A model generated the notes under the pieces. It saw only the letters and a list, made by a program, of their open reading frames with translations, was not told the DNA's origin and ran no database searches. From positions 20,897,085 through 20,961,084 of the forward strand of contig JAZBQD010000019.1 of NCBI GenBank assembly GCA_036583965.1: 64,000 nucleotides of DNA, written 5' to 3'. The DNA comes from Prunella strophiata (Eukaryota > Chordata > Aves > Passeriformes > Prunellidae). The position numbers and the translations under genes were made by a program. Positions 23,733 to 36,100 of the stretch are shown one piece after another. Position 1 is the stretch's first letter; each line of letters opens with the position of its first letter.

Positions 23733-26700
23733 AATTAATCTTATGCCAGCAAAGGAGAAATTTACCAGAAATCATTCTTGATAAGGTTTATCCTTGGTAT
23801 CTGGACCTCATACAATCATGGAGCAATGGCACACCAACAGATGACAACAGCTCAAAATATCTGAGGATTCAGTCAGGATACACATGCCTGTGTGAACAGC
23901 TGTATACTTTGGCATGGGATTGTTGGGAAGACCAAGCTATCAGGACATACCTATAACTCTTAGCATGTAATTACTATTCATGGAAAATGGCTGGATAGTC
24001 AAGAAATACAGAGAGAAACACATGGATTGAATCTGTTTTGCACCATAGTATCTCAGGGACTCAAAGGCCTATGGTAAGCCTATGAATGCAATGCCAATAC
24101 TTAGGGATATTCCAGGGTTCTTAAATCAGATACCAGGCTGAGAACAATTAGGCAGAAAGATGCATTAGTGCCCTCTGGATACTGTATCTTGGAATAATTT
24201 AAGCAATCATTCTGACAAATGAACAAATCTAGGAATGGGAAATCATAAAGTTCATCTCTTCATGAGCTTCAGTTTATGCTGCACTACCATTGTCAAAGGT
24301 TAATACAACTTTTCCTAGGCATTTACTCTGTGTTGCAAGAATTCATCTTACAAAGAAGCCTAGTCAATAGAACAAAGCAAAGAGGAAAGAACTGAGATTT
24401 GAGAATCAATACCATCAATGGAAAAAGAATTACAGAAATAGAGAAAAATTAGAGATGTCACTAAACTACCTAGGTTTTGGTTTGTTATGGTTTAAATTTG
24501 GCTGAGCAATGGGGTCACGATGCAGCAGAGTAACTTCTCCAGCTGCAGAAGTGGGAGTATTTCCACACAATCATGTCTTCCTGAAGAAATTAATGAGGGG
24601 GGAAAAAAGGAACCATTTGCTTTCCGACTGAGAAATACAAATGTAATTACTGTAGATATGATACAAACACATACAGCTTATTTGACTTCATATTTCAGAT
24701 CACAAACTAAATGCAAAAGTAGGGCAATTTTTTTTAGAAGGACATCTTTTGGGGCATATTTTTGTTGTTGCCATGGTGGGTTACTGTAATTTTCTGGAGC
24801 ATCAGACACTTGACAGGTCTCAGACTCAATAAACTTGATTAGGCTAACAATCAGGCTCTGGGAAGATAGAATAGAATCCCAAATCCAGGACCAATAGAAA
24901 GAAGTGTCATTTTGACCATTAAAGCAAATTTTCTTCTAAAGTCTTTGGTATTCATCTGAGATTTGACATATTGGACATCTAGTCTCATTCAGGAAGATGT
25001 AAGAGTGTTGCTACACTAATTCAGCTTAACAGCTGAATATACAATACATATAATACGTATCTCTGGTTTTTGGACAGCACCAAAAAAACTTTTACTCAAA
25101 CTGTCAGTACTTTCTGGTAATAATTTCTTTATCTAGGCTATAAACAAGATAAATATTTTGGCTAAATTAAAACTGGTATTGCCTCTGTGGTATGTATTTG
25201 CATGTTAGAAGAAGTTTGTATGTGATTGTTATGTAGCAGTAATAAAGATTGTTGCAGAAGAATACTTCTTATTCCTCTCCCTCAAGGACTATCAGTTGGA
25301 TCTTGGGTTGGAATTAGATGGTCATGGCAACTTGCATGAAGATACTTTTCTGTGTTTACTTCCTTCCTTAGGTAAACTCCTTCTTTCAACCCTATTGCCT
25401 GTTAAATCATTCTGTGCTGTTTGTTCTGCTTTGTTATCTTACATGGCTTCATAAAGACCCATGCAGTTCCCTCTTTCTTGATGCCAAGCTGACAAATTCC
25501 AGTGCTTGACAGACTGCCACTCACATGGGCTTGAGGTCCTTGGTGAAGTTAAAACTACAGCTCACTCAGACTGAAAGCAGTGTGTTGCAAGAGCTCAGAT
25601 CAGTTTTAAGAAACAAAACAGGAGCAATGGATACTGGAAGCTGCAATATAACCACGTGTTTTGTTTGTTTGTTTTCTCTCTTCTGCCCTCAAAAACACAA
25701 TGTGGAAGACAGAAAATCCTTACAACACTTTAATGAAACTCTTTGAGGATGGGGCAAGTCAGATATAAACCACAGCTTCATTTTTTCTGTGGAAAAGCAA
25801 AACAGAAAGTACATGGCAGTTAAACTCCTAGCTGCAGTGGCAACATTTATGTAACATTTATATCATGTCAGATCCTATCCCATCATCCAATATGAAAACA
25901 CATGCAGTAACATGAGTTTTTTTGCACAAATTCCAAAGTGTGTTTGTTTGTTGATGACTTCAAAAATGGAGTTTTATATGTCATTGGATACAGGGGAACA
26001 AAACTTGAGTGTTCATATCAGGTAGCCATATTTATCAGTTTTCCAATCCTATAAATATATTGTAGATGCTATGGCCCTGCAGTGACAAGCTACAATCAAC
26101 TCTTGATTTCATCAACTTGTCATGCTTTAATCATCCCTCTTGGCAGATCTTTCAACATATGTCGCAGTACTGCCTTCAAAATGTGCTTCTCCAATTCTGT
26201 TTTATTAACCCTGTCTTTTTATATGTTTTAGGCTCATTATGAAATGCAGTAAATCTGTCAAAGGCACTTTATATGCTGTCTCCAATTCATGCTGATAGGA
26301 AGCATCTGAGAGCTCATTTAAGTCCCACAAAATGAGTACAATATGAAAAGTCAAAATCCACAACAAAGTATGTGACAAGAACCCTGGTGATCGCATTCAG
26401 CCTACAGGGCTAATCAAAAATCAGTTCTCTTGCTCCTTACTCATTGCCCACTCAGAAGGACATTTGGATAGGAAAATATTAAGATCACAGTGGGATCTGG
26501 CATCACCAAGAAAAAAATCCCTTCAGCATTCAGATCAAGCAACACATCTAATTAATGATTCCAAGTCATCCAGCACAAGATCCATGCGTGTTTTCATGAA
26601 GACAACTGGATTCAGCCAAACTTCTTACTCTTACCTTGGTTTCAAAAGGAAGGTTTCAGAAGTGAAAAGGAGATCATAACAGCCTCAAGTCTGAGGGAAG

Positions 26701-27353
26701 GAAAAGATTGCTACAGGGGCACAAGAAGGCAGAAACCAAAGTTTTTGCGGGGAGTTGAAGGAAGGAAAGAAGAGGAAATGACATGTCAAAGTCATTCTGC
26801 AAGACACAGAATGAACTTGGGGGAGGAGGACCCAGGCTCTGCAAAGCACAGAAAAATAGAAATTTTCCCTAAGGCTCCATTACTGAGCATTTGCAAATCA
26901 CTGAAGAGGTACAATATGAGCTATGTAGAGGTACTGTGCAGGGATAAGTACAAACTTAGAAAGAACTTGTTGCAATGACTCAGACATCCTCAGTTAGTTT
27001 GGGAGTTTTCCTTGTTAATTTCACAATCAGCATTAGACTTTGCATCCCTGAGCTCACAAGAACTAATAATCACAACATTGCATATTTACAATATCAGTGC
27101 ACATATTAGTTGAAGAAAGGATATGTAGCCTTCTTCTAATTTCCCAGTGATGCTACTATTAGATCATCTAAACTTACCTTCTCTTTCTTGTCTAATGCAT
27201 TGTAAATTAAGTAAAGCAAAGTTGGAAAGAGGTAGCATCCCATTGATAACAGTTAAAAACAGACAAGCTTCCATAAAGAGAAGATGCAAAAAAATTACAG
27301 AAGGAGAAAACTATAATGCCACTGATTAAAAAAAAAAAAAAAAACTATCAAGA

Positions 27354-27415
27354 AGAACTTATATATCCAGAAATAATGCTGCTTAGAACTTATATATCCA
27401 GAAATAATGCTGCTT
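27354..27415. repeat. Perfect 31-bp tandem duplication, two copies
   Basis: The unit starts AGAACTTATATATCCAG and ends AATGCTGCTT. It occurs at 27354-27384 and again, identically, at 27385-27415. An A-run (27328-27344) lies just before it. Lack of divergence indicates a recent slippage or repair event, or an assembly artefact. Confidence 0.95.
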
Positions 27416-28230
27416 TTTTCAACTGTATTGGGCTGACTCATAAAAACTACTAACCTTCAGTAATTCTGCCTTTATAAGTGAAGACTAGTACAGATATCAC
27501 ACACTATTTCTCCACAATTAAGGCACTCTGATTTCCTATGTTGGTCAGCAGGTAGCAAAACAGAGCACAGAGAAGTTGGCTCAGTCCCCTACTTCAGTGC
27601 TGGGAAATCTACTGTCTCCCCATGTTCAGCAGTAAAGCCAGTGAGACAAACTCTAGCATGCACATAGAATCTGGATACAATCTTGAAAGACCTTCTGTTT
27701 ACAGGACAAGATGGGGATAATATATAAAAATCAGCAGTCATGGGTGGGAGCTGCCCTGTATGCTCTACATCAAACAAATCCTTCCTAAATTTTGTCTTTA
27801 ACAACTACAACAACCACTGCATTATCTGAGGAAATTCCTCATCATAACAAGCTCTTGTGTGTTTTGTGTAATTCCTTTACAAATAACCTTGAGCCTTCTG
27901 TATGTCCTCTTAATATCTCAGGAGAGGATCTCATTTTCTCCTCCACTCTTCCTCTCCTGCCTGCCTCCCCCAACCCCCCCTCCTCAATTATCTCTTGCTG
28001 TCTTCTGGGTGGTTATGTTTAATCTCAGGATTAGGCAGAAGCCTGCAGTTTGCTTTGAACAGCTTATCAGCTTCCAAGAGACATTTACAGGGAGAGAAAG
28101 ACTCCAGTTTTGATAGCAGTAATTGTATTTAGCTTGTAAGATACAAGGCTATTTATCTCATGGCTGGGAAATCACAGAGGGAGAGAAAGAAAATGTTGTT
28201 GATAAAAACTAAATAAAGCCAAAAAGAATG

Positions 28231-28448
28231 GAGAAGAGAAGAGAAGAGAAGAGAAGAGAAGAGAAGAGAAGAGAAGAGAAGAGAAGAGAAGAGAAGAGAA
28301 GAGAAGAGAAGAGAAGAGAAGAGAAGAGAAGAGAAGAGAAGAGAAGAGAAGAGAAGAGAAGAGAAGAGAAGAGAAGAGAAGAGAAGAGAAGAGAAGAGAA
28401 GAGAAGAGAAGAGAAGAGAAGAGAAGAGAAGAGAAGAGAAGAGAAGAG
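28231..28448. repeat. Perfect (GAGAA)n microsatellite, about 43.6 copies
   Basis: 218 bp of uninterrupted GAGAA pentamers, purine-only on the plus strand. In the NRXN3 transcript it is read as (UUCUC)n. Its perfection implies recent expansion and probable length polymorphism. Long open frames across it on both strands (repeated EEKRR or LFSSL) are artefacts of the repeat. Confidence 0.98.
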
Positions 28449-29579
28449 GAGTCCTTTCAGTAGAGGGATGAGGTGGGAAATTGAACAAAAAGATCGTGCC
28501 AGTTGTGGAAGGAGACTGAAAATAGCAAGGGTAGGACAATAAATGACCTGCTTTAAAGCAGACTATGAATTCTTGTTCAATAGTCATAGTTGTGTAAAAC
28601 TCATGGAATTTTATTTGTAGAGATGGGTAGAACCATTTTTAGAGATACTGAGAACCAACACTGCATTTAAAGATAGCCAGATCTGTGGATATCCACATCT
28701 CTGAAAATGAAATCTGGTTTTGGGTTTTTCACAGAAACTTGCAATGGTACCCATCATGGATTGCAGGGTGCCATGCAACACTTAAACCAACATCAGGTTC
28801 CTCTTTTAAAAAGTGCCCTTTCCATTTCACATTAGCAATATTCAGTCAGTATTCAGTCTGCTCTCGCCAAAACAGCTTCATGCTTCATTTTCCCCTCCTC
28901 CCAAGTCCTGTAAAATCTCTGATGCTGGCTTAAGTTCTCCTACAGTATGACTCAATTTTTAAAGTGTCTACAATAGGTTTGGGTGGGAATTTATGAAAAA
29001 AAAATAGGATCTATATGTTTTGAATCTTACTAGGCTGCAACCAGTATTCTAATTTGTTACAATCAAACAAGCATGCAAGCAGGGAAGAGTTAACATCATC
29101 TCACTGAGAAATATTCAGCACTTTGCAAAAGTATCAAATCTATAACAGCAATTCAAAAAATGCCAGATTCCAATTATTCCGGTACTTTTCATCATAGAAT
29201 ACTTTTCCTAAAGGAAGAATAAGATGGAACCAAGCTTTCAATCTTATCAGGACAAACACAAATACTTCAAGTTCTTTCCACCACTACAATTAATTCTTTA
29301 CAGCTAAAACAGATGAAATGAAAAATACATCTATTTTTTCTATGTTATAGAGATGTAGTATATCATTTCAGGTATCCCAAAACAGCTTTCAAAATTATGA
29401 AATTTTCTCAAAGACGAGCAGTCCCAAAGCGAAAAAAACTGACAGTCACGAGATCCTTTCTACAGCCTTTGTTGCATCACCTTTCACTTAAATGCAAAAC
29501 TTTAACCTCTGCCTGACATTCTCTATTTCTTTGTGAGCAAGTAACTTACACTAGACTAGAATATTTGGAAAGTAGCTAC

Positions 29580-31045
29580 AACAATTATCTAGCTCAATCA
29601 GTGCTGGCCAAAAGTCAAAGCATGTTTTTAAGGGCAGTGTCCAAATGCCTCTTAAACACTTATGGGCATAAGGCATGCTGACAATCTCTCTAGAAAAATG
29701 GTTCTGTTTGACCAGTCTGTCAGTAAAGTAATGCTTCCTAAGATCTATTGTGAACCTCCTCTAGCACAGCTTTGAAACATTCCTACATGTCCCATCACTA
29801 AGTACCTTGGAAAAATAGCTCAGCACCTGTCTCTGCTTCCACTCCTCAGAAAGCTGCAAAGAGCAATGTCACCCCGAGCCTGCTCTGCTCCCAGCTCGAT
29901 GACCCTGAAGTCCTTAGCCCCTCTCCATAGGACATGCCTTCCAGCCCTGTCACCAGCTTTGTTGTTGTCCTCTGGACATTTTCATGGATGTTCACATCCT
30001 TCTCAAATGATGGGGCACTACTGTGAGGTCTCACTAAGGTGAGACCACACAAACACTGAATAGAGCAGAACAACCACTTCTTTTGACTGGCTGTCTGTGC
30101 TGGCTTTTATGCTCCCCAGGACATGGTTTGCTGTTTTCCACTGTCAGGGTCCACATATGACTTACACTGAGCTGCTGCCCACCAGCATCCCCAGATCCCT
30201 TTCTTCAGGGGCTGATCTCCAGCCACTCCTCTCTTAATTCCTAATAATGCCTGGTGTTACTCTGACTCTCAGGCAGAATTCAGAATTTTTTCTTGCTTAA
30301 TTTTCTCCCATTAATAATTGTCCAATGCTCCCATCCAACTAGAATTCCCCTGCGAGTCTTCTTGTCCCCTGAGGGGATCAACAGCACCTGCCAGTTTAAT
30401 CTCACTAGCAAACTTCCTACATCCACTACCTTCCCTTCATCCATGAGATAGGTGCCCTTACCACAGAAGAATGAAAATATTGAACAGAGCTGTCCCTAGA
30501 ACTGAACCCTGAGGAACAGCTCTGGTGGCCAGTTGCCAGGCAGATGTAGCCCCATCCACCACAGCCCTCTGAGCTCTGCAGTTCAGCCAGTTCCTAACCA
30601 GTGCACTGTGCACAGCTCATCCCACAGCTGGGCAACTTTGTCTGGAATGCTGCTGTGAGGGATGGTATCAAAAGCATTACTAAAATCCAGGAAAAACTAC
30701 ATCCACTGCCTTCCCTTCATCCATGAGGCAGATGACCTTACAATAGACATAAAAGTAGTTACATAGAACATTGCCCTCGTGAACCCATGCTGAGTGTGCT
30801 TTATGACTGCATTATTCTTTAAATGCCTTTCAATAGCATACAGTATAATCTTCATAATTTTCCCAGGATCTGAGTTTAGACTAACAGATCTTTAGCTCCC
30901 TGTATCTTTTCTCACACCCTCCTTATAGCCTGGAATAGCAGTGGCTAGGTTCCATTCAGCAGGGACCTCCCCAGACACCAAGACCCTTGTTAGATAGTTG
31001 AGAGGGGTCCTGCTGCTAGCATCCTTCAGTATTCCTTCAGTTAGC
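29580..31045 (-). mobile_element. CR1 LINE, 1.4-kb copy including degenerate reverse-transcriptase 3' region
   Basis: Read as the reverse complement, this follows the CR1 consensus over its length. Landmarks on the plus strand are CAGTGCTGGCCAAAAGTCAA, GTCCAAATGCCTCTTAAACA, CCCCAGATCCCTTTCTTCAG, CAGCACCTGCCAGTTTAATC, CAAAAGCATTACTAAAATCC and CGTGAACCCATGCTGAGTGT. The CR1 ORF2 portion is broken by substitutions and indels, and no long frame survives. Both ends are truncated. A phrase resembling CATCCACTACCTTCCCTTCATCCATGAG occurs twice, at about 30420 and 30700; only the second copy sits where the consensus would place it. Confidence 0.9.
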
Positions 31046-31940
31046 TAGAAAAATTAATGAAAGAAACAAGAACTCAGCCAGTTTTCCTTCCTATCTTACA
31101 TAAACTGTGTGGCACAAATCAAGCTACTTCAGATCTTTCCACCAAGCAAATGAAGAAATACATTTTAGCAAGGCAAGGTTGATGCCTTTCACATTTTAGA
31201 TAGGTAGGATAATCTAAACCACTACCACTTTGACCTGTTTCTAGAAAGCTTATTGTTTTAGACAAGACTTTGTCTCAGACTAACAATGACGTAGTTCAAA
31301 TTGGATTGCTTTTAAATGAAATTGAAAAAAGAAGATATGCCCAATAGTTCAGGAACATTCAATCCTTGGAACTGGAAATACTCTGAAAGAAAATCCCAGA
31401 ACAGATATCAGGGTCTCAGAATCAGCTTTTTGTTTTATAGTTATGCACTTATCTGGCCAGAGAAGTCAGTTCTGCTGCCAAGAGCTAACTGTCCAGATTT
31501 TCCAGAAATACAATTTCCTCTCAGAAATGTACTTCAGAGACCGAATGAAGTAGGGGCATAGAGGATTAACTATTTTTTTTTTCTTTTATCCACAGCAAAA
31601 AACCTGCAGAATAATGTAATTTGAAAGGGCAAAGACTACTGCAAGAAAACTGAGAGATAACTTGAGAATGATAAAGTGGAAAAATATAAAATATTTACTG
31701 TATGGATGACATAATGAACCCTGATAATAAACCAGTTGTTTAATACTTTCTTAATTCTTGTTTCTAAAATGCATCAAGAAATCCAGGCTACACTTGTGTT
31801 GCTGGATCATGCATTTCTTTAAATGACAGCTCCTTCCTACCTGCTGCCTTCTTTCCTTGAATCCTCTCCTTTAAAACATCACTTCAATAAGATTTTATTT
31901 TCTATCATGGATACTCTTACTTTACAGTTTCTCTTCACCT

Positions 31941-32000
31941 AGTTTTTTTTTTTTTGTTTGTTTGTTTGTTGGTTTTTTTGTTTTGTTTTGTTTTTTTTCC
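31941..32000. repeat. T/G-rich low-complexity run
   Basis: A poly(T) run passing into (GTTT)n and (GTTTT)n variants and ending TTTTTTTTCCCC. In transcript sense it is A-rich with CAAA units. Confidence 0.9.
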
Positions 32001-34016
32001 CCACTGCAGAAAACGTAGTTGGTGCCTGGATGAATGAACAGGAATATCAGGCTTGTTTTGACATACACTACAAATCTGGCATCACAAAAAGTATTTCTTT
32101 GCAAGGAAAGACAGTGAACAGAGTAAAAAAACCCTCCATCCTGCTTAACAAATAATGAAAACTGAGGTATCCCAGTTCTGTGTAAAAACTGAAGATTTAT
32201 AAGTATTCTGAAAATTTCTGTCTCAAATTTGATGAGTATTATTTTAATCAAAACAAAAACATGCGAAATACTTCTTTCTGGAGTCTGGGTCCAAAATTAC
32301 TCAAACGTCATCATTAGACAATTTATTTAGATATAGAGAAGGCTCTTCCCATGAACATAAAAACAGGAAAATAACAATGACCAAGCCCAACCTGGGAGAT
32401 ACTTAAAAGGATGAAAGCATGAGAGACAACAGAAGGGAGGAAGTCATAGAAAACTGTACTTTAGACTACAGCAAAAGTTTTATACCCTGACTGAGAAAAA
32501 TTATATCACATTGTGATAACCAGCTTAATGAATCAAGCATGAAGAAATTGGCTATCAGTACAGCCTATGGAAAAAGCACATCTCCTTATTGTGTTCTTGA
32601 AAGAGAGGAGAAAGGGCAAAACTAATGCAGATAAATCACAAACAGCTCAATGGTTTTGGCTGAACCACAACAGCTGAATTGCAGACAGCAGCCTCTGTGC
32701 CAATGCTACTTCTTTGACACCTCCCCATTCTCAGGAGCCTTGTCTCAGATACTGGGCCACTGTCCTGTCTTACTGTCCAGTAACAGAAACTCTGGTACCT
32801 CACAATGGTGCTAAAGATGAGAGGTCATCCCAAATAATTTGGATTATTTCAGTCACAAAGCCAACTTTAGCTCCAAGTTAATTCCCTCCTTTACCATTTT
32901 TCTCTAACCCTTTTCCTTACAAGAAAGTGTAAAGCTCATGTTGCAGGTGACTGGAATGCAATTGGATGCTATAAAACTCAAAATGTCAGTGCTTGAGTTG
33001 TAAGTTTGCTGTCATTCTATTTTCCTTGTCTTTTATTTGAAGTTGTAAAAATACAGCTTTGAAGCCTTTTGGTCCCATTGGGCTAGTTTCAGTTAATTTC
33101 AATTTAACTAAAGACTATATTTTAAGGAAAGCCAATATTCTCTCACTTTGCTCATTTAATGAATATCCAACTTTTATTTGTACTTTTCATTGAGCAAGTA
33201 ATTATGAGTCTAATGTATAATCCTTCCACTAAGTAATAAAACTCAGAGAGGAGCATGGAAATGCCATTCAGAATGCAGCCCTGACTGAAGATTGCACCAT
33301 GTGTGATGACAAAGAAGAAACATTAGATAGTTTATAAAATTTGTAAACATTAGGGTATAGCACTGTGTGGAAAACCAAGTACACATGAAATTGTTCTTTT
33401 TACAGACAACACAGTGTGCCCAAGCAAGCATGGTCTACAAATACAACGTTTTTTAAACACTACAAATAACTGTGTTTCCAGAATTGACAGGATGCTATGC
33501 AAAACACAGGGGATTACTCAGCTACTATCACTCAAGTTTGATATGAATTGAAATTTTCAGCAGGTTCCAGTTGAAGCACACTGGATTAGCCTGGGTCCAT
33601 CCAACCACAAAGCCTTTACAGAACTGAATCTCTGCTGAACACAGGTTTGGTCTTGCAGTCAGATAAAAAAACAAGCAATGCAAGTTTAGGTTCATGAAAG
33701 ACAACAAGTAATTAATTTTAAAAGCTCCTGTTCAGTCTATTTTTTAAACCATTGACTGCACAGAAAATGGGACTAATAAGTATTGGTTTCCTGTAACAAT
33801 TGGTTCATTGAATCTTTTCTGAATCTCAGGCATTCATAATGCCACTCTATTATATGGATATTCTGGTATTTAACATGAATTGACATTAAGCCACAGTCCT
33901 TTCCTTTGGGAAGGCTGGTACATTTCCCTCCTCCCTTGGGTTTTTATTGTTGGTTTGTTTGTTGGTTTGCTTGGGTTTTTCCCACAGCAATGTAATATCT
34001 TCTGGTTTTTGATTTT

Positions 34017-34020
<4 letters not shown>

Positions 34021-34049
<29 letters not shown>
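34021..34049. repeat. Poly(T) tract, 29 bp
   Basis: Uninterrupted T run following a GGTTT-rich low-complexity stretch from about 33938. Confidence 0.95.
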
Positions 34050-34055
<6 letters not shown>

Positions 34056-35928
34056 GGCTAAACTATTGGTTTGAAAGAAGTAGGAAACAAGTAAGGGAGA
34101 AACCTGCACACACGAAGTATGGCCCCATAACCCTTATTTTCACAGGGACAAGCTGAAAAATTCATCATCTACAAACAGACAAAAATTGAAATACGTGCAC
34201 AGAAAAGAAAAGGTGTCTGGAAGATAAAGGTGTCCTTTTTTCTTAGGGTACAACTGCACACACTCAATACCAGCCCAGAATATAAGATTAATGCTGATTC
34301 CATAAAACCATACATCTTCTAATGAAAACATAGAAATATCTTTAGCCAAGGCAGAAGCCCAGGGTACTGAGGTAGTCTCTGAGTGCGATTTATTTTCCCT
34401 TAAAAAAAAAAAAATCTCTAAAGCATTGAGCTGAATATTTTGTTTCTTTACAGCAGAGACTTACTACAGCAAGCAATATAAGAAGAAAATTTATTCATAG
34501 GGTTTGTAGTGACTGGAATTGGCTGCCAACTGGATTGGAGGTATTTTACAAAATAATTGATGAAAGGAGCAGAAGATCCTCAGTTGGACCTTTCCTCTCA
34601 AACCAATGGATAGCAGAGCTAGAACCTAATACAGCATATCTGCCATGGCATTCTTCAAAAATAATTTTTTAACAGGAAGTAAGGTTAATAATTGAGATGT
34701 ATTCTTTTGCATATACCTCACAAACACTGACAAAGGGACATACGTGGTAGAGAGCAATACAGCACAGACAACTCACATTTAAGAAACTTTCCTGTGTGCT
34801 TTCTGAGGGAGTAGAAGAGATGAAGTCATCCCCTTGAAGTAATTTATTAGTATAATGTCACATAAATTAGTATATAACCTCAAGTTATGATATTTCCTAT
34901 AATTTGAGTTTAAGTTTCTTTTGAACAATTCCTACACCACTAGCAAGAAATCTTCCTTCTCTCCTGAGTTACTACTGTGCAACCTAGAAATAAAGAACTG
35001 AATGTTTTTTAGACTCAGTATTGAAAACCAAGAAGACCATGGCTTGACCTTAGGCAACATATGAATAAGAGGAACGTGGTTAACACTGGAGTTCCTTCCT
35101 TGTGCTCATTCTTCCCTTTATAGCCATGCACATCATCACACCTCAGCTATCTAATGCACTGTCAGCAGCACACAGAGCAATCTGTTTTTGATTGAAGTAA
35201 GTTTGATCTTTTAGCATGGTGACATAAAGTATCATGATGTTGTGATTTACCAGTGGTGGGATAAAACATGTGACAGTGTATCAAGAACCAGTTATTCACT
35301 ATTTCTGGTGATTTAGGGTGATAATTTCCAAAGATACTGAATTTTTCCACCGCATTTTGACAGAAAGTCAACTAGGACTTGTCAGTTTTGGTTAGATGCT
35401 GTGTTAACCTTTATATCTGCAAGCCTAAGAGAGAAAGTGAAATTCAGATGATAAAAAATTATGAGGCAAGCATAAGGTCAGCTCAAATACTTGCTTAATC
35501 CTCCATGTTCCCTACATTTCTACTCTATATTTATATAGACAGTATCTGGGGTATGGCTGGAGTCACCGCTCCTTTTCATAAATTCTGTTCAAAACTTTTC
35601 TACCCTAAATATTTAGAAAATATCACAAGTAGCAAAACCAAGTTTGTAATTGAATGGCTTTGTAAGTCTGTGTAGAACCAGGATTCACTTAGAGATCCCT
35701 GAAACAGCATGATCTATGGACATCATACCACACAGTTGGCATACTTATTCTTCCAGTGTAAAGGACCATTAGTTTGTTTTCCAAGAGACAGAATATGCAT
35801 CACCAGGCTTATGAAATTATTGTTGAGATGAAGCAACAAAGATTTATATAGCAACCAGTTGTTATTAAACATTAGGTTATAGGTACAGATACACTGAAAG
35901 AGAAAAACAAAAAGAAAAATATATGTAC

Positions 35929-36100
35929 CTGTGGGGTAGTGTTCATTCACTGGCCAGCTGTCAACCTGAAGTGTTGCATTGCCACCATTCCTGGTAAAGC
36001 GTACTACATGGTATTTGCCATCATTTACAGGTGTGCTTTCCTCTTTAATAGAGATGTCCACTGTGCCAATATTGAAGACTACACCAATCTTGCCTTGTTC
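35929..36100 (-). CDS. NRXN3: NRXN3 coding exon, middle of LNS6 domain (exon preceding AS4)
   Basis: The exon is 172 nt: 57 whole codons, starting [10 protein letters not shown] and ending NEHYPT, plus one leftover G. It begins in phase 0 and ends in phase 1. The acceptor is a strong pyrimidine tract ending TTTCAG; the donor is ACAG followed by GTACAT. Neurexin-3 is a presynaptic adhesion receptor, and LNS6 is the domain shared by alpha and beta forms that binds neuroligins, LRRTMs and cerebellins. By alignment with remembered NRXN1-beta, Asp15 (in TVDIS) and the first Val of HVVRF (residue 32) match two ligands of the LNS6 calcium site. [10 protein letters not shown] and NEHYPTG are NRXN3-like; NRXN1 has VKFNVGTDDI and ERYPAG. 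An N-glycosylation sequon, NAT, lies at residues 41-43. The preceding exon (ending in LHI) is not in the window. Confidence 0.97.

Larger units (their letters stand above)
13922..35928 (-). other. NRXN3: NRXN3 intron between LNS6 exon and AS4 exon
   Basis: A 22-kb intron. It holds the 1.4-kb CR1, a CR1 tail, the MIR relic, the (GAGAA)n array, the 31-bp duplication, a short (TA)n run at 14046-14062 and homopolymers. Scattered open frames of 60 to 110 codons lack codon bias, splice signals or recognisable domains and are taken as chance. Confidence 0.9.

Noticed and set aside
28153..28587. Long open frames on both strands across 28.15-28.59 kb
   Set aside because: They are translations of the GAGAA microsatellite; a pentamer repeat without stops stays open in every frame.
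34470..34620. Possible CR1 tail (GGAATTGGCTGCC, GGATTGGAGGTATTTTAC)
   Set aside because: Only short phrases resemble CR1 and the expected order is not maintained, so it was not listed.
7235..36100. Assignment to NRXN1 instead of NRXN3
   Set aside because: [18 protein letters not shown], the AS4 insert with [17 protein letters not shown] and [11 protein letters not shown] match NRXN3; NRXN1 differs at these sites.
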